Positions 34,973 to 43,872 are shown, counted from the stretch's first letter. The stretch: 64,000 bases of DNA from JBCBDX01 sp039822005 (GCA_039822005.1 JBCBMZ010000001.1:682001-746000); one strand, 5' to 3'. Made by a program: numbers and translations. The notes: a model not told the origin generated them from the sequence alone.

Positions 34973-36402
34973 CAAACCTCGGTGCGTGACGACGGGTCAA
35001 AATACTCGCCGGGAAACTCGACGCCCGTTGCTTTTAATTCTTCCAGAAAACGCGGGCGCACACCGGTCGGAGCATAATAACCTCTGATTGATCCATCTTC
35101 GTCGACGCCGGTGCGGTAAAATTTGAAGATTTCCTGCATCTGGATCACGTCACCTTCCATGCCGGTGACCTCCGCAACGCTGGTCACGCGTCGCTTGCCG
35201 TCCGACAAGCGTGTCAGTTGCAGGATCAAGCCAATGGCGCTGGAGATTTGGCTGCGGATGGACGACACGGTCATCGGCATACCTGTCATGCCCAGCATTT
35301 GCTCCAGGCGCGAAATAGCATCCCGGGGCGTATTGGAGTGAATGGTTGCCATTGAGCCTTCATGCCCGGTGTTCATGGCCTGCAACATGTCGAAGGCTTC
35401 TTCACCGCGACACTCGCCGAGGATCACGCGATCGGGACGCATGCGCAGCGCGTTTTTCACAAGGTCGCGCTGCTTGATTTCGCCCACACCTTCGGAGTTG
35501 GTGGGTCGGGTTTCCATACGGGCAACATGAGGCTGCTGCAATTGAAGCTCAGCGGCATCTTCGATCGTGATGAGGCGTTCGTGCTCGGAAATGAAAGCTG
35601 ACAAGGCATTGAGCATCGTCGTTTTGCCCGTGCCGGTACCACCGGATATCAATGTGGTGACACGCGCAAAAACGGCGGCTGCCACAACCTCTGCCATGGG
35701 CTGAGTCAACGCGCCAAAGCCGACCAGCTTGTGAAGGCCAAGCTTGTTCTTGGAGAATTTCCGGATGGAAACCAGCGGACCATCGACGCCAATGGGACGA
35801 ATGGCGGCGTTAAATCGTGAACCGTCAAGCATCCGCGCGTCACACATCGGCGATGATTCATCAATCCGGCGTCCCACCGCCGCAACGATCTTGTTGATCA
35901 CGCGCAATAGATGGTCTTCGTCCTTGAAGGGAATATGCTCTTGCATGAGCTTGCCTGATCGTTCCACGAAACAATTCTCGTGGCCATTTATCAAGATATC
36001 GCTGACGGTGGGGTCTTCCATCAAAGGCTGAAGCGGACCAAGGCCCACCATCTCGTCCATAATGTCATCGACCAGTCGGCTGATTTCCGACGCGTTCAGC
36101 GGTGTGCGTTCGTTTCTGACATGTTCGTTGACGAATTCCGCCACTTCGTCGCGGATACGGTCTTCGGGCAAATTCTCAAGCTGGCTCAGATTGACTTCAT
36201 CCAGAAACAGCTTGTGAATGCGCACGCGAGCATCTGCTGTACGGTCATTGCCGCGCTTGGGCGGTTCTGCTTTCGCCGCGGGCGCAGGGCGGGGACGTGT
36301 AGAGGGTATAACCACCTCTTGCTCGACAACGGCAGGGCCTGCGCTTGGTTTTTGATGTGGCTCTAATAGTGCGGCAAAACGGCTGCTCATGGCGTCACTC
36401 AC
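34972..36402 (-). CDS. cpaF: Type II/IV secretion ATPase CpaF (TadA)
   Basis: Hexameric ATPase that powers pilus assembly. The Walker A motif is ISGGTGTGKTTML, followed by the Asp-box region RLITIEDAAELQL and the GEVR-like ILGECRGEEAFD, and FDMLQAMNTGHEGSMATIH. About 476 residues, with a Pro/Ala-rich N-terminal region of about 60 residues. It starts with GTG 36402, overlapping the cpaE stop by 4 nt; ATG 36390 is an alternative. Confidence 0.95.
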   Translation of the reverse strand: MSDAMSSRFAALLEPHQKPSAGPAVVEQEVVIPSTRPRPAPAAKAEPPKRGNDRTADARVRIHKLFLDEVNLSQLENLPEDRIRDEVAEFVNEHVRNERTPLNASEISRLVDDIMDEMVGLGPLQPLMEDPTVSDILINGHENCFVERSGKLMQEHIPFKDEDHLLRVINKIVAAVGRRIDESSPMCDARMLDGSRFNAAIRPIGVDGPLVSIRKFSKNKLGLHKLVGFGALTQPMAEVVAAAVFARVTTLISGGTGTGKTTMLNALSAFISEHERLITIEDAAELQLQQPHVARMETRPTNSEGVGEIKQRDLVKNALRMRPDRVILGECRGEEAFDMLQAMNTGHEGSMATIHSNTPRDAISRLEQMLGMTGMPMTVSSIRSQISSAIGLILQLTRLSDGKRRVTSVAEVTGMEGDVIQMQEIFKFYRTGVDEDGSIRGYYAPTGVRPRFLEELKATGVEFPGEYFDPSSRTEV

Positions 36403-37613
36403 GATGCCTTACGTTTGAAAACGGAACCAAGGGAAATGACACTTGGTTTGCGCGTATCTTCGATTGACGCTTCTTCCGGCAAGATAATTCGCCGCAAGTC
36501 ATTGATAACATTGGCTTGCGGGTCGATTACATCCAGCGGAACGCCCTGGTCGACGGCGCGGCGGACCAGCTGATAATTGTTGGCAATACCGCCCACGAGG
36601 CGATCACCCAAAACGGCTTTGGCGTCACTCTTTTCAAGGGCTTCGCCGGTGACTTTGGATGCAAATCGGTTGATGATAACATTCGGCTTAACAGCGCGCT
36701 CGGTTTCCGCCTCGATTGACTTGATCAGGCGCTGGGTATGACGAATGCACGGTACAGTCATCTCGGAAGTGATGAAGACGTGGTTTGAGCCACGAAGGAT
36801 GGCCGCCGTCCACGGGAACCAGGTGCGCGGTAGGTCGAGCACGACATTGTCGAAATAGGCAGATGCCAGATCAAGGACGCGAAGAACCACTTTGGGATCG
36901 AAAGTCTTTTGTTCGGCGGGTTTGTTCGGCGCTGCCAGCACCGCAAGGCCACTCTCATGCTTGGACATCATCGCATCAAGCAATTGGTGGTCGAGACGGT
37001 CAGCATCATTTTCAACTTCGGACATCTCAAAGCGTGGTTCCAGATCAAGATATTCAGCGCATGAACCGTGCTGGAAGTTCAGGTCAACCACACAAGTAGA
37101 AGCCGCACCGCTGGCCGATTTGTGCAGTAAAAATGCTGCCTGAAGGGCCAGAACCGTGTTCCCCACACCACCTGCCGCCGGCACAAATGAATATATTTCA
37201 GCCTCATCATGTCCCAGATTGGCGGGTCCGCGAAGCGCGCGAAGGCAAGCCCGCACGAGATCGGCTGTTGATACCGGTTTCATCAGGAAATCGGCAATCT
37301 GCATCTGTACCAAAATCCGCATGACTGATGGTTCACACGTACGCAAAACGGCAACTATCGGAACGACATCGCCGCAACGCCGCTTGAGGCGTTGAAGTGC
37401 TTCCAACGTTTCCAGATTAGCATCATCCAGATCGACAACAACGACGCCGGTTGCATCATTGACAACGTTTCCCGAGAGCTCGGTGATCGCGCTGTCGACG
37501 CAAACAAACTCGATGGCCTTTGAACTGGTGAAGGCGGTTTGGGCGGTAACAATGAACTCGCGATCAGGTGATACGAGGACAATGGCGTTTCTTGTAATGT
37601 CAGCTTGTGGCAT
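36399..37613 (-). CDS. cpaE: Pilus localisation protein CpaE (TadZ), receiver plus MinD-like
   Basis: ParA/MinD-like protein with an N-terminal receiver-like domain (about residues 1-130; DLDDANLETLEAL and ADFLMKP) and a C-terminal atypical ATPase domain (about 140-390). The P-loop reads PAAGGVGNTVLAL: the invariant Lys of GKT is replaced by Asn, an altered Walker A of the kind described in TadZ/CpaE. The family places the pilus machine at the cell pole. It is followed by cpaF with a 4-nt overlap and preceded by a small lipoprotein gene. Confidence 0.88.
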   Translation of the reverse strand: MPQADITRNAIVLVSPDREFIVTAQTAFTSSKAIEFVCVDSAITELSGNVVNDATGVVVVDLDDANLETLEALQRLKRRCGDVVPIVAVLRTCEPSVMRILVQMQIADFLMKPVSTADLVRACLRALRGPANLGHDEAEIYSFVPAAGGVGNTVLALQAAFLLHKSASGAASTCVVDLNFQHGSCAEYLDLEPRFEMSEVENDADRLDHQLLDAMMSKHESGLAVLAAPNKPAEQKTFDPKVVLRVLDLASAYFDNVVLDLPRTWFPWTAAILRGSNHVFITSEMTVPCIRHTQRLIKSIEAETERAVKPNVIINRFASKVTGEALEKSDAKAVLGDRLVGGIANNYQLVRRAVDQGVPLDVIDPQANVINDLRRIILPEEASIEDTRKPSVISLGSVFKRKAS

Positions 37614-37621
37614 GGCGCAAC

Positions 37622-37885
37622 TCAGTCGTCGTCTGTGACGGGTTCTGCTGGTGCGGGTTCTCCACCATCGGTTGTATTGCCCGGCCCATCACGGTCTGCC
37701 GGAACGACGAGGTTGGTGTCTTGGACACCTTCGGGCCATGGGTCGATAATTTGAAGAGCGGAATTATAGGCCGCGGCATTGCCTGCTGCCAGTGTCACGC
37801 CGTCAGTCTCGTTGTACGTTTGCGTGCAAGCGCTCAGCGCGACAGCAGAAACACCAACAAACAGCGTGGAAGTCAAACTTTTCAT
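37622..37885 (-). CDS. Small Tad-locus lipoprotein
   Basis: About 87 residues: a signal with lipobox (LFVGVSAVALSAC) followed by an acidic, Pro-rich mature part containing GNAAAYNSALQIIDPWPEG. It occupies the cpaD position between cpaC and cpaE but is much shorter than CpaD (normally above 200 aa); small proteins with an IDPWP segment occur in rhizobial tad loci, from memory. ATG 37885 gives the cleanest signal; GTG 37900 and ATG 37894 are alternatives. Probably outer-membrane or periplasmic helper of the secretin. Confidence 0.7.
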   Translation of the reverse strand: MKSLTSTLFVGVSAVALSACTQTYNETDGVTLAAGNAAAYNSALQIIDPWPEGVQDTNLVVPADRDGPGNTTDGGEPAPAEPVTDDD

Positions 37886-37896
37886 GGCACCCATCC

Positions 37897-39246
37897 TCAC
37901 TCAATATCCAACGTCAATATGTGACCAGAAGTCCGGCCCGGCGCGGCCGCGCCAGTTGCCGACGTATTGACTTCATCGATCTGCAACAACACGCCCTCCG
38001 CGACGCTGGCCGCGCGTGAATCATTAGTGGGCACAGCCATCGGTGTCGTCGGATCAACCGGTTTGACCAAGTGCGGCGTGACCAGCATCACCAAGTCGGT
38101 TTCGTTGCGCGCAAACTCTTTTGAAGAGAACAATGATCCCAAGACAGGCACGCGGCCGATGCCCGGCACATCCTTTGCGGTGACACTGTTTTCAGCAGAA
38201 AACATCCCGGCAATCATGAACGTTTGGCCAGATTTGAGGTCAACACTGGTCTTGGCGCGACGGGTCAGGAAAGTTGGAAAATCACCGCCGCTTGAAGAGT
38301 CAACTGACGAGACTTCCGGTTCAATATCCAGCGCAATCAATCCATGCTTCAGGACTGTTGGTTTGAACTTCAAGCCGATGCCGAACTCGCGATATTCCAC
38401 AACGGGAATGCCGTCTTGAACGCCAAGCGTGATCGGCACTTCGCCACCGGCCAGAAACTCAGCTTCTTCTCCGGAACGGGTCACCAAATTGGGCTCTGCC
38501 AACCGGCGGGCAACGCCGCGCTCTTCCAATGCCTTGATCGTGTAGTCGATGTCTAATCCGTTGCTGACGATCTGACCGAACAATTGCGCCGCGGTATCCA
38601 CAATCCCCGACGTTTGGTTGAAGCCAACACTGGAGCCCGGGTTAGATGAGAAATCGACACCCAGCTGGTTGCCTGCGTCACGATTAACTTCAACGAAACG
38701 GACGTTAAGCTGAACCTGTTGCGATGAGGTGATGTTGACCGAGTTGATGATAGATCCCTCATCTTCGGTGAAACGGCTGGCGATTTCATTGGCAAGGTCA
38801 GCGGAGACGGCATCAGGTGCGGAGCCGGACAAAACCACCTGACCATTGGTTGTGCGCACATCAATATCGGCATCGGGTACGTTCTGGCGAATGGCGGATT
38901 TTAACCGTGTTGTGTCAACGCTAACCTCCAGGTCAATGGACCCGACAAGGCGCTGGTTTTCGTCAAAGAACGCAATGCCGGTCGTGCCTTCCGTGTTGCC
39001 GATGACATAAAATGAGCGGTTTGTTAGAGGTTGAACCGTCGCAATAGCAGGATCGCCAACGACTACTTCATAGTAGGCACGACCGGTACGAATGGTCTTC
39101 GGCTTGCCTTTTTCCACGGTCAATGGCGCTTCCCGGCCGCTGGAAATATTGATCACCATGTTGTCGGCGGACGCGATGCCAACCGAACCGAACGGAACTG
39201 TTATCGACAGTGCCAAAACGGCGAAAGTCTTGATCATATCATTCAT
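37897..39246 (-). CDS. cpaC: Pilus secretin CpaC (RcpA)
   Basis: Outer-membrane secretin through which the pilus leaves the cell. A signal peptide (residues about 1-27) precedes an N-terminal T2SS-type domain (APLTVEKGKPKTIRTGRAYY), a BON-like region (DADIDVRTTNGQVVLSGSA) and the secretin domain with VPVLGSLFSS and LVMLVTPHLV near the C-terminus. The 449-residue length is normal. The start overlaps the cpaB stop by 4 nt (ATGA), and its own stop overlaps the start region of the small lipoprotein gene. Confidence 0.93.
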   Translation of the reverse strand: MNDMIKTFAVLALSITVPFGSVGIASADNMVINISSGREAPLTVEKGKPKTIRTGRAYYEVVVGDPAIATVQPLTNRSFYVIGNTEGTTGIAFFDENQRLVGSIDLEVSVDTTRLKSAIRQNVPDADIDVRTTNGQVVLSGSAPDAVSADLANEIASRFTEDEGSIINSVNITSSQQVQLNVRFVEVNRDAGNQLGVDFSSNPGSSVGFNQTSGIVDTAAQLFGQIVSNGLDIDYTIKALEERGVARRLAEPNLVTRSGEEAEFLAGGEVPITLGVQDGIPVVEYREFGIGLKFKPTVLKHGLIALDIEPEVSSVDSSSGGDFPTFLTRRAKTSVDLKSGQTFMIAGMFSAENSVTAKDVPGIGRVPVLGSLFSSKEFARNETDLVMLVTPHLVKPVDPTTPMAVPTNDSRAASVAEGVLLQIDEVNTSATGAAAPGRTSGHILTLDIE

Positions 39247-40169
39247 GGGCGGGTTCCTCCCTCTGCCGGAACAGAGACGGTCTTCGTATCCTGTCCTTGG
39301 CGCACAACGATTTCGACCTTGTTGCTTCGGATCGTCAGCGCACCTGTACCAGTGCTGGATCGGTCAAATGCGGCGGTTGGGGTGGGGTCTATGGGCTGTG
39401 CAGACTTTGAAGATGTGTCTGTGTCGCCTGCGCCGCGCAAATGCAGATGCAATGTGCCGGCTGACGCCGCAGCGGTCACGGTCTTGGCTTGGACAGGCGT
39501 CAACGCAAGGGTAACTGTTGCCACCATTTGCGGCTCGCTAAGTGTCTCGTCCACACTTTGGTCAATTGTCAGGATTTTGACATCAGCCAAAATGGTCGTG
39601 GCGACCGAAACCTGCGTGCCTTCGCCGCGCACTTGTGTGTCGATGGGCGATAACCAGCTTTTTTCTTCCGCACGCGGGTCAAGATCGGTGTAACGGTGAA
39701 GGACAATGTCCACCCGGTCGCCGGGCAGCACAAAGCCGGCAACACCGGTGGTCGCGTCCACATTAATTGTAACAGCGCGCGTGCCCGGTTCCAAAAGACG
39801 CGAGAGACCACCCTTGTCGCCGGAGCCGGTCACCTTGGTATCAAGGATCGGTTCGTTTGCAGCCAAAGCGCGCAACACGATGCGGCGACCATCTTCCAAC
39901 AGATCGTCACTTGTGGCGAATGAGCCTTCAGGTAACGAGTTTTGTGGCCAGGGGATTTCTTTTACAACCGAGCGCGAAAGTTCGTCGCCATAACGCAGCG
40001 GCTGGGATGCCACTGCGATCGTTGCAAATTCCACCTGTGGCTCCACCTCGACCGTCTTCTCCACAACAACTGTCTCAATGTTGTTGCGTAACCACCAGTC
40101 AGCTGCAGTTATCGTCGTTCCGGCAAACGCGACGGCAAGTGCGCCGAGTATTAAAAGACGCTTGTTCAT
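39243..40169 (-). CDS. cpaB: Pilus assembly protein CpaB (RcpC)
   Basis: Periplasmic membrane-anchored protein with an SAF domain (QPLRYGDELSRSVVKEIPWP, about residues 58-77) and a C-terminal RcpC/CpaB domain (LPGDRVDIVL). One N-terminal helix anchors it. In other systems CpaB helps secretin function. First gene of the operon; the promoter must lie in the 162-nt gap up to 40331. The prepilin peptidase gene cpaA and the pilin gene flp, which usually precede cpaB, are not here. Confidence 0.9.
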   Translation of the reverse strand: MNKRLLILGALAVAFAGTTITAADWWLRNNIETVVVEKTVEVEPQVEFATIAVASQPLRYGDELSRSVVKEIPWPQNSLPEGSFATSDDLLEDGRRIVLRALAANEPILDTKVTGSGDKGGLSRLLEPGTRAVTINVDATTGVAGFVLPGDRVDIVLHRYTDLDPRAEEKSWLSPIDTQVRGEGTQVSVATTILADVKILTIDQSVDETLSEPQMVATVTLALTPVQAKTVTAAASAGTLHLHLRGAGDTDTSSKSAQPIDPTPTAAFDRSSTGTGALTIRSNKVEIVVRQGQDTKTVSVPAEGGTRP

Positions 40170-40331
40170 ATTTCGCCCAGTAAGTCTGTTTCACCACGCA
40201 TCAGCTTCCCCAGTCGCAGACACGCCCTCGACCGTTTTATGGGGAACTGATGAATAATCGTGAAATTACCGGGCTTCCTCGAGCGCCAATTCAATCCATG
40301 GTTAGCACCGCGTAAATTGGTATACCGCTGG

Positions 40332-41660
40332 TTAATCGATCCGTTTGAGCACCTGGCCCAGCGTGTCGAAGATGAAATCTATCTCCGATTTCTCAATTAT
40401 GAGCGGCGGCGAAAGGGCAATAATGTCGCCTGTCGTGCGGATGAGGAGGTTGTTCTCATAGGCGTCCAGGAACGCTGAGAATGCCCGCTTGGTCGGATGG
40501 CCCGTGATCGGTGCCAACTCTATTGCGCCAATCAATCCGATATTACGCGTGTCGATCACATGCGGATGGTCTTTCAAAGAATGAACGCCGTCCGCCCAAT
40601 AGTCGGCGATTTCAGCAGTTCGGGTGAGCAAACCTTCTTCCTGGTATGTATCCAGGGTGCCGATACCTGCTGCGGAAGCAACGGGGTTACCTGAATAGGT
40701 GTAGCCGTGGAAGAATTCGATAAGATGTTCCGGCCCGTTCATGAACGTCTCGTAGATGTCTGAGCTGACAAAAACTGCGCCCATGGGGATGACGCCGTTG
40801 GTCAGGCCCTTGGCCGTGATCATGATGTCGGGCCGAACGCCAAAATAGTCAGCTGCAAACGGTGTGCCCAAGCGCCCGTAGCCGGTGATGACTTCATCAA
40901 AAATCAACAGGATACCGTGCTCGTCGCAAGTCTTGCGCAGCCGTTGTAGATAGCCTTTGGGCGGAGGCAAAACCCCGGTTGAGCCGGCAACCGGTTCGAC
41001 AATCACTGCTGCTATCGTGGACGGGTCATGTAATTGCGCTATCCGCAGCAGATCATCGGCCAACTCAACACCATGTTCTGGCTCACCGCGTGAAAATGCG
41101 TTCCGTGTTAAGTCATGTGTATGGCGCATATGGTCGACACCGGTCAGCAGGGTGCCGAACATCTTGCGGTTGGCGACAATCCCGCCGACCGAAATGCCGC
41201 CAAAATTAACGCCATGATAGCCGCGTTCCCGGCCAATCAGCCGAAAGCGGCCACCATCACCTTTTGCGCGATGGTAGGCCAAGGCGGTTTTCAGCGCGGT
41301 TTCAACCGACTCCGAGCCCGAATTGGTAAAGAACACATGATCAAGGCCCTGAGGCGCGATGGCGGCGAGCCGCGCGGCGAGCTCAAATGCTTTCGGGTGA
41401 CCCATTTGGAAGGCGGGCGCATAGTCCAACTGTTCGACTTGTGCCTGTATCGCTTCAACAATTTTGGGCCGCTTGTGTCCCGCATTGACACACCAAAGAC
41501 CTGCCGTGCCGTCCAAAACCTGGCGACCATCGGCGGTTTCATAGTGCATACGGTCAGCACCGACGAGCATGCGCGGGTTTTGCTTGAATTGCCGGTTCGC
41601 CGTGAATGGCATCCAAAATGCATCCAGATTGTTCGGCTTCGGATTGGTAACGACATTCAT
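40332..41660 (-). CDS. Class III PLP aminotransferase (omega-amino acid:pyruvate type)
   Basis: Transfers the amino group of an omega-amino acid such as beta-alanine to pyruvate. Fold type I features are GTAGLWCVNAGH, FTNSGSESVETALKTAL (phosphate cup), the IFDEVITGYGR Asp for the pyridine N, and the Schiff-base Lys in TAKGLTNG. Length about 442 aa. Substrate assigned by similarity to beta-alanine-pyruvate enzymes (LDAFWMPFTANRQFK), not proven. ATG 41660 is chosen over GTG 41669. The downstream end of a small RNA gene is about 75 nt upstream, so the promoter must be within that gap or beyond it. Confidence 0.88.
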   Translation of the reverse strand: MNVVTNPKPNNLDAFWMPFTANRQFKQNPRMLVGADRMHYETADGRQVLDGTAGLWCVNAGHKRPKIVEAIQAQVEQLDYAPAFQMGHPKAFELAARLAAIAPQGLDHVFFTNSGSESVETALKTALAYHRAKGDGGRFRLIGRERGYHGVNFGGISVGGIVANRKMFGTLLTGVDHMRHTHDLTRNAFSRGEPEHGVELADDLLRIAQLHDPSTIAAVIVEPVAGSTGVLPPPKGYLQRLRKTCDEHGILLIFDEVITGYGRLGTPFAADYFGVRPDIMITAKGLTNGVIPMGAVFVSSDIYETFMNGPEHLIEFFHGYTYSGNPVASAAGIGTLDTYQEEGLLTRTAEIADYWADGVHSLKDHPHVIDTRNIGLIGAIELAPITGHPTKRAFSAFLDAYENNLLIRTTGDIIALSPPLIIEKSEIDFIFDTLGQVLKRID

Positions 41661-41737
41661 GAGTTTCACCGTCGATCTCGATTGAAAGGCTCGACGCTAT
41701 GCACAGATGTCTTGATTGGCAAGTTGGCGAATGGGCA

Positions 41738-41778
41738 AGAAAAAAGCCGAACCGCTGGGAGGAGGAGTGCGGTTCGGC
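41738..41778 (-). terminator. Rho-independent terminator of the small RNA
   Basis: Perfect 10-bp stem GCCGAACCGC/GCGGTTCGGC around a 13-nt loop that includes the third CCTCCTCCC motif, followed on the minus strand by TTTTTTCTT. It doubles as the last regulatory loop of the RNA. Confidence 0.92.
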
Positions 41779-41862
41779 TCAATCTGCTTTGAAAGAGTGG
41801 GAGGAGGATACTCTTTCAAACTAGTAAGCGAGGAGGCTGGGAGGAGGATAGCCGCCTTGCTC
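41738..41862 (-). ncRNA. Alpha-r14-like small RNA (NfeR1 type)
   Basis: Read on the minus strand, three consecutive stem-loops each expose CCTCCTCCC in the loop: stem 41850-41861/41827-41838 (imperfect, two mismatches, loop 41839-41849), stem 41810-41820/41788-41798 (11 bp, perfect, loop 41799-41809) and the terminator stem 41769-41778/41746-41755 (10 bp, perfect, loop 41756-41768) followed by T-rich sequence. The loop motif is complementary to Shine-Dalgarno sequences. Three such loops ending in a rho-independent terminator are the known mark of the alpha-r14/NfeR1 trans-acting sRNA family of Hyphomicrobiales. The 5' end is inferred from the first stem. No promoter was convincing. Position: between the LysR gene and the aminotransferase gene. 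Confidence 0.85.
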
Positions 41863-41905
41863 CATAACAAAATGGAAAAAATACAACCTTAATTCAACCA
41901 TCAAT

Positions 41906-41933
41906 TGTGCATTGCACACATGCAAAATTGCAT
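41906..41933. repeat. Two adjacent inverted repeats upstream of the small RNA
   Basis: TGTGC-ATT-GCACA (41906-41918) and ATGCAA-AA-TTGCAT (41920-41933), one base apart, about 45-70 nt upstream of the RNA 5' end and 35 nt after the LysR stop. Such dyads often bind dimeric regulators; the binding protein is unknown. Confidence 0.6.
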
Positions 41934-41967
41934 GGATACCTGATGGTCCAAGACGCGAAAATCACCA

Positions 41968-42864
41968 TCAATATTGCCAATTTCGAGCTTTGGAGAATAA
42001 AAAGTCCCTGAAGGCTTGCAATTTTGCGGCCGTCCGCATGTTCTGAGCGTACACAAAGAAAGTATCGAACTGGGGCAGTTGTACATCCTCGATCACACGG
42101 ACGAGACCTGCATCACGCTCGACAGCATAATCGGGCAAAAGTGCAACGCCGACGCCGCGTTGCACCGCTCTTTTTACCGCCATGATGGAATTAATCTCCA
42201 AAACCGGTTCCCGCGGCTCTTTGCCTTCCCGGCCCAGATGAAGAAGCGCGTCCAAATCGCGAAGATAATTGGGTATCGGTTCGCCGAAGGCGACAATGCG
42301 ATGCTGATCAAGATCGGCGACACTGTCAGGTGTTCCAAATCGCGTAATGTAGCTGGGCGACGCGTAAACGTGCAGGTGAACAGTAAACAGTTTGCGCTGT
42401 ATCAGATCTGCCTGTTGCGGTTGCTGCAGGCGGATGGCGCAGTCAGCCTGACGCATCGCCAAGTCCAATTCCTCGTTCGAAAGGACAAGTTGAACTTGGA
42501 CTTCCGGGTAGAGTTCGAGAAATTCCTGCACGCGGTAAGTTAGCCAACCGGCCCCCAAGCCCACTGTCGTGGTGACGCGGAGCCTGCCTGTCGGCTTCGA
42601 CGTCTGTTCGGTCAGCTGGCTTTTGACGCCCTCTAGTTTCAGAAAAACATCGTGCGCCGTGTCCAGTAGCTGTTCGCCCTGTTCCGTAAGAACCAGGCCC
42701 CGCGCATGTCTTGAAAAAAGGGGTACGCCGATTTCGGCTTCCAGAGCAGATATCTGTCGGCTCACCGCAGATTGGGAAATGTGAAGCGCCTCCGCCGCGC
42801 CGGTAAAGGACCCCGCGTTGGCTGCGGCGTGAAAAACACGAACCTTGTCCCAATCAAGCGGCAT
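41968..42864 (-). CDS. LysR-family transcriptional regulator
   Basis: A 298-residue regulator. The N-terminal winged helix-turn-helix (about residues 1-60) reads LDWDKVRVFHAAANAGSFTGAAEALHISQ with recognition helix QSAVSRQISALEAEIG and LFSRHARGLVLTEQG. A substrate-binding C-terminal domain follows. Effector and targets are unknown. It starts 24 nt after the trxB stop and is not divergent from a target; the small RNA and the aminotransferase lie downstream. Confidence 0.92.
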   Translation of the reverse strand: MPLDWDKVRVFHAAANAGSFTGAAEALHISQSAVSRQISALEAEIGVPLFSRHARGLVLTEQGEQLLDTAHDVFLKLEGVKSQLTEQTSKPTGRLRVTTTVGLGAGWLTYRVQEFLELYPEVQVQLVLSNEELDLAMRQADCAIRLQQPQQADLIQRKLFTVHLHVYASPSYITRFGTPDSVADLDQHRIVAFGEPIPNYLRDLDALLHLGREGKEPREPVLEINSIMAVKRAVQRGVGVALLPDYAVERDAGLVRVIEDVQLPQFDTFFVYAQNMRTAAKLQAFRDFLFSKARNWQY

Positions 42865-42888
42865 GGCAGACGCTCCTTGCGACCGTTT

Positions 42889-43872
42889 TTACTCGGCCGC
42901 TTCCATATGCACTTCCTGTTCGGCCAAAAACCGCTCCGCTTCAAGTGCCGACATACAGCCCATCCCGGCCGCCGTGACAGCCTGGCGATATATGTCGTCG
43001 GTTACATCGCCGGCAGCGAAAACGCCAGGGATTGACGTCACTGTTGAATCTGGAGCCGTCCAGAGATAGCCGTTCGATTTCTGCTTCAGCTTCCCTTCAA
43101 ACAAGGAGACAGCGGGCGCATGACCGATGGCGATGAAAATTCCATGGACTGGTAATTTTGATGTCTCTGCCGTGTTTCGGTTCTTGATAACTGCATGCGT
43201 TACCGCAGCCGGTAGCGCCGGGTTGCTTTTCTCGCCTTCAATATCAATCAACTCGCTGTCCCAAAGCATGTTGACATTGGCTTTGTTAAAAAGGCGATCC
43301 TGTAGGATTTTTTCAGCCCGCAATTCATCACGGCGGTGCACGAGTGTCACCGTCTTTGCCAAGTTGGAAAGATAGAGTGCTTCTTCGACAGCGGTGTTGC
43401 CACCGCCCACCACAAGCACATCCTTGTCGCGATAGAAAAATCCGTCGCAGGTGGCGCAGGCAGAAACACCAAAGCCCATGAACTTTTGTTCACCTTCAAT
43501 ACCCAGCCATTTGGCTTGAGCGCCCGTGCAGATGACAAGAGTGTCGCCTGTGTAGACTGTCCCGCTGTCGCCGACCGCGCGAAACGGGCGGACGTTCAAG
43601 TCGACCTCGGTGATTATGTCCTGCTGAATATCGGTTCCGACATTCTCTGCCTGCTGACGCATCTGATCCATCATCCAGGGGCCCTGCACCGCCTCGGCAT
43701 AGCCGGGGTAATTTTCCACATCGGTGGTGATCGTCAGCTGGCCGCCTTGCTGCAGTCCGGCCACCATTACCGGTTTTAGCATGGCGCGTGCAGCGTATAT
43801 CGCTGCCGTGTAGCCCGCAGGGCCTGATCCGATAATCAATACAGGTGTGTGATTGTGAGCTTTATCTGACAT
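42889..43872 (-). CDS. trxB: Thioredoxin reductase
   Basis: FAD/NADPH-dependent enzyme that keeps thioredoxin reduced. FAD motif GSGPAGYTAAIYAARA, the redox pair ACATCDGFFYRD, NADPH motif GGGNTAVEEALYL and the C-terminal FAAGDVTDDIYRQAVTAAG are all visible. Length 327 aa once started at ATG 43872 (MSDKAHNH); the open frame runs 61 codons further upstream into the sulfotransferase gap without homology. Followed by the LysR gene, the usual order in this group. Confidence 0.96.
   Translation of the reverse strand: MSDKAHNHTPVLIIGSGPAGYTAAIYAARAMLKPVMVAGLQQGGQLTITTDVENYPGYAEAVQGPWMMDQMRQQAENVGTDIQQDIITEVDLNVRPFRAVGDSGTVYTGDTLVICTGAQAKWLGIEGEQKFMGFGVSACATCDGFFYRDKDVLVVGGGNTAVEEALYLSNLAKTVTLVHRRDELRAEKILQDRLFNKANVNMLWDSELIDIEGEKSNPALPAAVTHAVIKNRNTAETSKLPVHGIFIAIGHAPAVSLFEGKLKQKSNGYLWTAPDSTVTSIPGVFAAGDVTDDIYRQAVTAAGMGCMSALEAERFLAEQEVHMEAAE

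Noticed and set aside
41864..41892. Possible promoter of the small RNA (TTAAGG - 17 nt - TGTTAT)
   Set aside because: Both hexamers match poorly and the region is AT-rich, so any such pair could arise by chance.
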